From Prevotella sp. (lineage in GTDB: Bacteria > Bacteroidota > Bacteroidia > Bacteroidales > Bacteroidaceae), in NCBI GenBank assembly GCA_017941345.1, contig JAGAWQ010000005.1, positions 1 to 64,000 on the forward strand: DNA of 64,000 bases, in the 5' to 3' direction. The notes beneath the pieces were generated by a model. The model was not told the DNA's origin. It saw only the letters and a program-made list of their open reading frames with translations, and ran no database searches. This document shows positions 60,720 through 64,000 of this stretch, in pieces; the stretch's first letter is position 1, and every line of letters starts with the position of its first letter. A program made the position numbers and the translations under genes.

Positions 60720-60826
60720 CAAAGATACGAATAAGCGAGCGAAATCCCAAATTTAATTGAGTATTTCCGAGCGTAAGTATCATCGAGCGAAGCTCAAAGA
60801 TACGAATAAGCGAGCGAAATTCCAAA
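60720..60826 (-). promoter_or_regulatory. Duplicated consensus promoter of the HU-like gene
   Basis: Two minus-strand promoters, each TTTG-N20-TATCTTTG: one at 60751-60720, the other at 60826-60795. They lie in a direct repeat of about 32 bases (words GATACGAATAAGCGAGCGAA) offset by 75 bases. Confidence 0.75.
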
Positions 60827-60851
60827 GAAATATGTATATTATTCTATGTTG

Positions 60852-60971
60852 CTATTTCACTGTTATTTGTTTCAATTGCCCTTCCACGATACGCCCTCGG
60901 TTAGTGATTCTCGACTTAGCCATCCTGCGCCATCCGTCGTGGTCAGAAATCAGTCCATCCTCAAAAGCCAT
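60852..60971 (-). CDS. Possible 39-aa small ORF
   Basis: An open frame MAFEDGLISDHDGWRRMAKS... ending in a TAG stop begins 5 bases after the stop of the upstream pectate-lyase-like gene. Polar and basic, no signal peptide, no recognised family. It could be a short co-transcribed protein or a gene remnant; too short to judge from one sequence. Confidence 0.25.
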   Translation of the reverse strand: MAFEDGLISDHDGWRRMAKSRITNRGRIVEGQLKQITVK

Positions 60972-60976
60972 TTACA

Positions 60977-63652
60977 TTACTTGATAACTATCTTTTTACC
61001 GTTTTGTATGTTGATACCCTTTTGCGGTTCACAGAGACGCTGCCCTTGGAGGTTATAGATGACGCTGGGTTTCTCTCCGCTCAGACTTCTAATCTCTTGA
61101 ACACCTGTCGGGGCAGCACCGGTGACGGCCACGCCAAAGCGCTGGGTGAAGGTGGTCTCGCCGTCGTTGACGGTGATGTTGTAGTTATGGACGCAGGGCG
61201 AGGTCGAGCTGGACGTCGTGACGAGCATCGTCGCACCGTCGAAGCTGATGCTCACATCGTTGTCGGTCTGTGTGTCGCAGGTGAAGGTGGGTGTCACGCT
61301 CTGCCCATTCTGTCCGAAGAAGCCTGCAAAGTGCTCTTTGAGGTTGATGGTACCGTTAGTGCCTGGCTTCAGCAGAATGTACGGATGCGCCATGAAGTCT
61401 AAGTAGTCTTCCAGCAGTGTCCAGCCGTCGCCGTCGGGGTCGTCGTTCTGGTTGGCCACACTGGCATTGCTGCCTGTGGTCTGCTCCCACCAGTCGGGCA
61501 TACCGTCCTGGTCGGTGTCGAAGTCGGCGGCACGGTGCTCTTCAGGATACTCCTCCCAACCCTTGCCTGCGGCATGTTCGGTAATATCTTCCTCGGTATC
61601 TATCTCGCCCTTGATTTTCGACTTGCTACCCACATAAGTGTATGTGCCTTGCAGCGTCTCACGGACGTTACGCTGGTGGTGTTCGTCACGCTGTGGCATA
61701 GTGGCTCCGCTATAGCTGGTCACAATCTTCATAGCGTCTTTGGCCGTGTGGATGGTGGCGTAAGAGGGGAACAGCGGTTCGTTGATGAAGTACTGATAGT
61801 CGGTTGGGACATATCCGTTTGCATTGTAGGTGTCGTTCAGTTTGTCGTTAGTCAACGTGTGGGTCTTGTTTTCACGGATGTTACCAGCAACGTAAGCCGT
61901 GTTGGTTCGGTTGTCAGCCAAGTCGGTTTTCAGCTCAAACTGCAGGGTAATCAGTTTGGTCTGTTTGGTGTCAGGTCCCATCTTGTAGTAGTTATTCACG
62001 AAGTTCACCTCGTGACAATTGCCGTCGGTGGTACGTCCGTTCCAGTTGTAGCAGACGTTGTTGAAGAGGTCGAGACCTCCGATGGGCCGGTTTTGTCCGT
62101 CCATCCCGCCGCCCATCGACCAGTTACGTCCGTTGCAGTTGACCAACAGGTTATGGTGCCACGAACCAATACGCCCGTCTATGGTGGCTGCAAAGCCGTG
62201 GTTCTTGCCGTCTTCATAGTTTTTATGACCTGCAATGCCCAGGGCCTCGCTGATGACGCTGTACTGGAAAGAAACGTTTAGTGCGCCACGACCGCTGACC
62301 GTCTCGTCAGTACCCCATGCTGCCGTACAGTGGTCGACAATAGCATGGTCAGCTCCCGACATACCCATCGCATTACCCGTATTCTCGCCATAGACACCCA
62401 AGCCACGCTTGAAGCGCATGTGACGGCAGATGACGTCGGAGCCGATGTTGATGTTCGACGCTTTGATACAGATACCCTTTCCGGGGGCTGTCTGACCGGC
62501 TATGTAGGCGTAGGGCTTGGTAAAGCGTGACTTGAAGTCCAACTCAATAAGACCGCTCACATCAAAGACGATGTAGCGTGGACCCTCCATCTCCACCAGT
62601 CCGTAGAGCAGCGTGCCGGGTTCCAGACCACCGCTCAGGCTCGTCACGTGATATACTACGCCGCCACGTCCGCCGATAGCATAGCGACCATAGCCCTCGG
62701 CACCGGGGAAAGCCAGTTTGCGGGGTTGGAAGGTCCATACCTTTCCTTGATGTACCGTACCCTCGGCATCCACCTCATCAACGCGCCACCAATACTTCTG
62801 CATCGACGACAGACCGCCCTTCACATACGTTGCCTCCGTACCTTCATATTCATAGGTGGTAGCATTGACCACCTCAAGAGAGTCGGTGCCTAACACCATC
62901 TTATGGCTGACGATACCCTCAGGAGCTATCCATGAGAAGCTGACCGTACCGTCGTCCGTACCGGCATGGAAGTCGTGGTTTTCAGGCTGCGGGTCGGTGG
63001 CTACTATGGCGGCGACATCAAACTCCAAACCGTTAATCATCACGCGGGTGTTGGTATAGGTCTTGCCCTCCTCCGGCACCGTGCTATAGGTGATGACCAC
63101 CGGCTGACCCTCCGTGACGTTGAACGTGATGAACGACGTGCCTGCCTCAGCATTGCTTTGTGCTGCTGAGGTAAACTTCACACCTGTGGCAGCCACCTGT
63201 CCGTCGACACGCACCTCGATGTCAGGCTGCGTCTGGTTCTTGTCCGAGTTGTTGTGGTAGGCCTTCAGCGTATGCAGTCCAGCTGTCATACCCGTGATGG
63301 TCAGGATGAGCGAGGTGGAGCCTTCCGTAATCGCTGACAGGTTACCATCCACAATGTTGGTGGCCAACACCTCGTCGGCTATCACCCTCAGACCGTTGTT
63401 CTCCACATCGGTCTTGTTCCAGCTGCTGCCCACATCGCCGGCAGCACCACCAGCTGTAATAGTGATGCTCATGCCATTGTCCAGCGTCTTCGTATGACTC
63501 TGAGCACGGGGCACCGCCCATGAGATGTAGTTCACCTCCGTGTGCTTACCCGGTGTCGTCTTTCCCGGCAGGTCAAAGTCGATGTTCTGTGCTGTAACGC
63601 CCATTGCCATCAAGACCAAGGCAGTTGCTATGAGTAGTCGTTTCTGTTTCAT
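60977..63652 (-). CDS. Secreted PL1-like pectate lyase with N-terminal binding domains
   Basis: 891 aa from ATG 63652; the frame opens upstream only with a TTG. Signal peptide to GVTAQ. An N-terminal malectin/CBM-like domain (residues about 20-215: GLHTLKAYHNNSDKNQTQPDIEVRVDGQVAATG) is followed by an Fn3-like domain (to about 320: YWWRVDEVDAEGTVHQGKVWTFQ). The lyase domain is KLAFPGAEGYGRYAIGGRGGVVYHVTSLSGG...YIAGQTAPGKGICIKASN...VDHCTAAWGTDE, parallel to the PL1-like enzyme at 16466. A DQDGMPDWWEQTTG segment resembles a calcium loop. The tail CEPQKGINIQNGKKIVIK is the shared secretion-type end. It is distant from the main pectin locus but likely acts on the same polymer. A minus-strand TACTTTTG (63689-63682) may be its -7 element. 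Confidence 0.85.
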   Translation of the reverse strand: MKQKRLLIATALVLMAMGVTAQNIDFDLPGKTTPGKHTEVNYISWAVPRAQSHTKTLDNGMSITITAGGAAGDVGSSWNKTDVENNGLRVIADEVLATNIVDGNLSAITEGSTSLILTITGMTAGLHTLKAYHNNSDKNQTQPDIEVRVDGQVAATGVKFTSAAQSNAEAGTSFITFNVTEGQPVVITYSTVPEEGKTYTNTRVMINGLEFDVAAIVATDPQPENHDFHAGTDDGTVSFSWIAPEGIVSHKMVLGTDSLEVVNATTYEYEGTEATYVKGGLSSMQKYWWRVDEVDAEGTVHQGKVWTFQPRKLAFPGAEGYGRYAIGGRGGVVYHVTSLSGGLEPGTLLYGLVEMEGPRYIVFDVSGLIELDFKSRFTKPYAYIAGQTAPGKGICIKASNINIGSDVICRHMRFKRGLGVYGENTGNAMGMSGADHAIVDHCTAAWGTDETVSGRGALNVSFQYSVISEALGIAGHKNYEDGKNHGFAATIDGRIGSWHHNLLVNCNGRNWSMGGGMDGQNRPIGGLDLFNNVCYNWNGRTTDGNCHEVNFVNNYYKMGPDTKQTKLITLQFELKTDLADNRTNTAYVAGNIRENKTHTLTNDKLNDTYNANGYVPTDYQYFINEPLFPSYATIHTAKDAMKIVTSYSGATMPQRDEHHQRNVRETLQGTYTYVGSKSKIKGEIDTEEDITEHAAGKGWEEYPEEHRAADFDTDQDGMPDWWEQTTGSNASVANQNDDPDGDGWTLLEDYLDFMAHPYILLKPGTNGTINLKEHFAGFFGQNGQSVTPTFTCDTQTDNDVSISFDGATMLVTTSSSTSPCVHNYNITVNDGETTFTQRFGVAVTGAAPTGVQEIRSLSGEKPSVIYNLQGQRLCEPQKGINIQNGKKIVIK

Positions 63653-63764
63653 TGTCGTTTGTTTCAGTAGATTTCCGTCGGCAAAAGTAGCACGATTACC
63701 ACAAAATGGGGTGGAATAGAATTTCAAAAGGGTGGAAATCTGTGTCAAACACCCATGCTGACTG

Positions 63765-64000
63765 CTATTTTGTCCTTACATAGGTGCGCCAGCCATAGAC
63801 GATAATCACCAGGAAGCAGATGAGGGGCAGCACGAACGATACGTTGACGGCGGGCATGCCGAACATGGTGCCCTGGTCGATGATGTTGGCCTGCAACGGT
63901 GGCAGCACAGAGCCGCCTAAGATGGCCATAATCAGACCTGCCGCACCAAACTTCGCGTCGTCGCCCAGTCCTTGCAGGGCAATACCGTAGATGGTGGGGA
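63765..64000 (-). CDS. FucP-type sugar:H+ symporter, C-terminal part
   Basis: Only the 3' end is in the window, about 78 residues, reading PTIYGIALQGLGDDAKFGAAGLIMAILGGSVLPPLQANIID...VNVSFVLPLICFLVIIVYGWRTYVRTK and a TAG stop. GLG(D/E)..K.GA..L.M.I.GG...PP is the C-terminal signature of the FucP/GlcP family of major-facilitator sugar symporters in Bacteroidota. It imports a monosaccharide across the inner membrane; L-fucose or L-rhamnose is possible next to a pectin enzyme, but the specificity residues lie outside the window. Confidence 0.8.
   Translation of the reverse strand, partial: PTIYGIALQGLGDDAKFGAAGLIMAILGGSVLPPLQANIIDQGTMFGMPAVNVSFVLPLICFLVIIVYGWRTYVRTK

Overview
The window looks like chromosomal DNA of a Prevotella-like member of the Bacteroidota (genus is an inference). 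It carries SusC/SusD pairs and lipoproteins with typical lipoboxes. Its promoters carry the Bacteroidota -7 element TAnnTTTG, often with TTTG 19-20 bp upstream. Clear Shine-Dalgarno sequences are scarce. Several secreted proteins share a short C-terminal tail (KGLYIKNGRKIVIK type) common in this group. No rRNA, tRNA or CRISPR array was seen.

Region 1 (359-19765, plus strand) is a run of pectin/rhamnogalacturonan enzymes: a GH43-like/SGNH acetylesterase fusion, an L-rhamnose mutarotase, GH35, GH2 and GH28 enzymes, a large secreted protein with an Fn3-like/chitobiase-type repeat, two tandem PL11-type rhamnogalacturonan lyases, and a PL1-like pectate lyase with autotransporter-style repeats. Convergent to it (37092-19908, minus strand) is one long apparent operon: FAS1 protein, SusC, SusD, FAS1, FAS1, SusC, SusD. 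Together the two blocks look like one rhamnogalacturonan-I utilisation locus, with surface capture on one strand and cleavage on the other. The window shows no intact regulator for it.

Region 2 (37312-42202) is the most striking part. Two paralogous surface lipoproteins stand head to head around a tyrosine recombinase. The recombinase lies in a segment of about 1.15 kb bounded by 27-bp perfect inverted repeats. Just inside one repeat is a single outward-facing consensus promoter, now aimed at the left lipoprotein. The right edge lacks a matching promoter. I read this as a self-contained flip-flop cassette in which inversion moves the promoter, and the recombinase with it, from one lipoprotein to the other.

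Region 3 (42382-46913) has two divergent family 2 glycosyltransferases sharing a dyad-symmetric promoter region, a Wzx-type flippase and an acyltransferase, suggesting surface glycan synthesis. Region 4 (47139-56712) has metG, an acid-sugar operon (iron alcohol dehydrogenase, PdxA2-like dehydrogenase, DUF1537 kinase), a small lipoprotein, an HU-like protein, and a sodium/solute symporter paired with a DapA-family aldolase. Region 5 (56978-59567) is nrdD-nrdG. Region 6 (59570-64000) has an AraC-type remnant, repeat-rich spacer DNA, a second HU-like gene behind a duplicated promoter, another pectate-lyase-like secreted enzyme, and the 3' end of a FucP-type sugar symporter.

Two repeat themes recur. 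Arrays of 7-bp units sit at gene borders and sometimes inside genes. Arrays of 21-22-bp units with unrelated sequences but the same period sit in four spacers or leaders.
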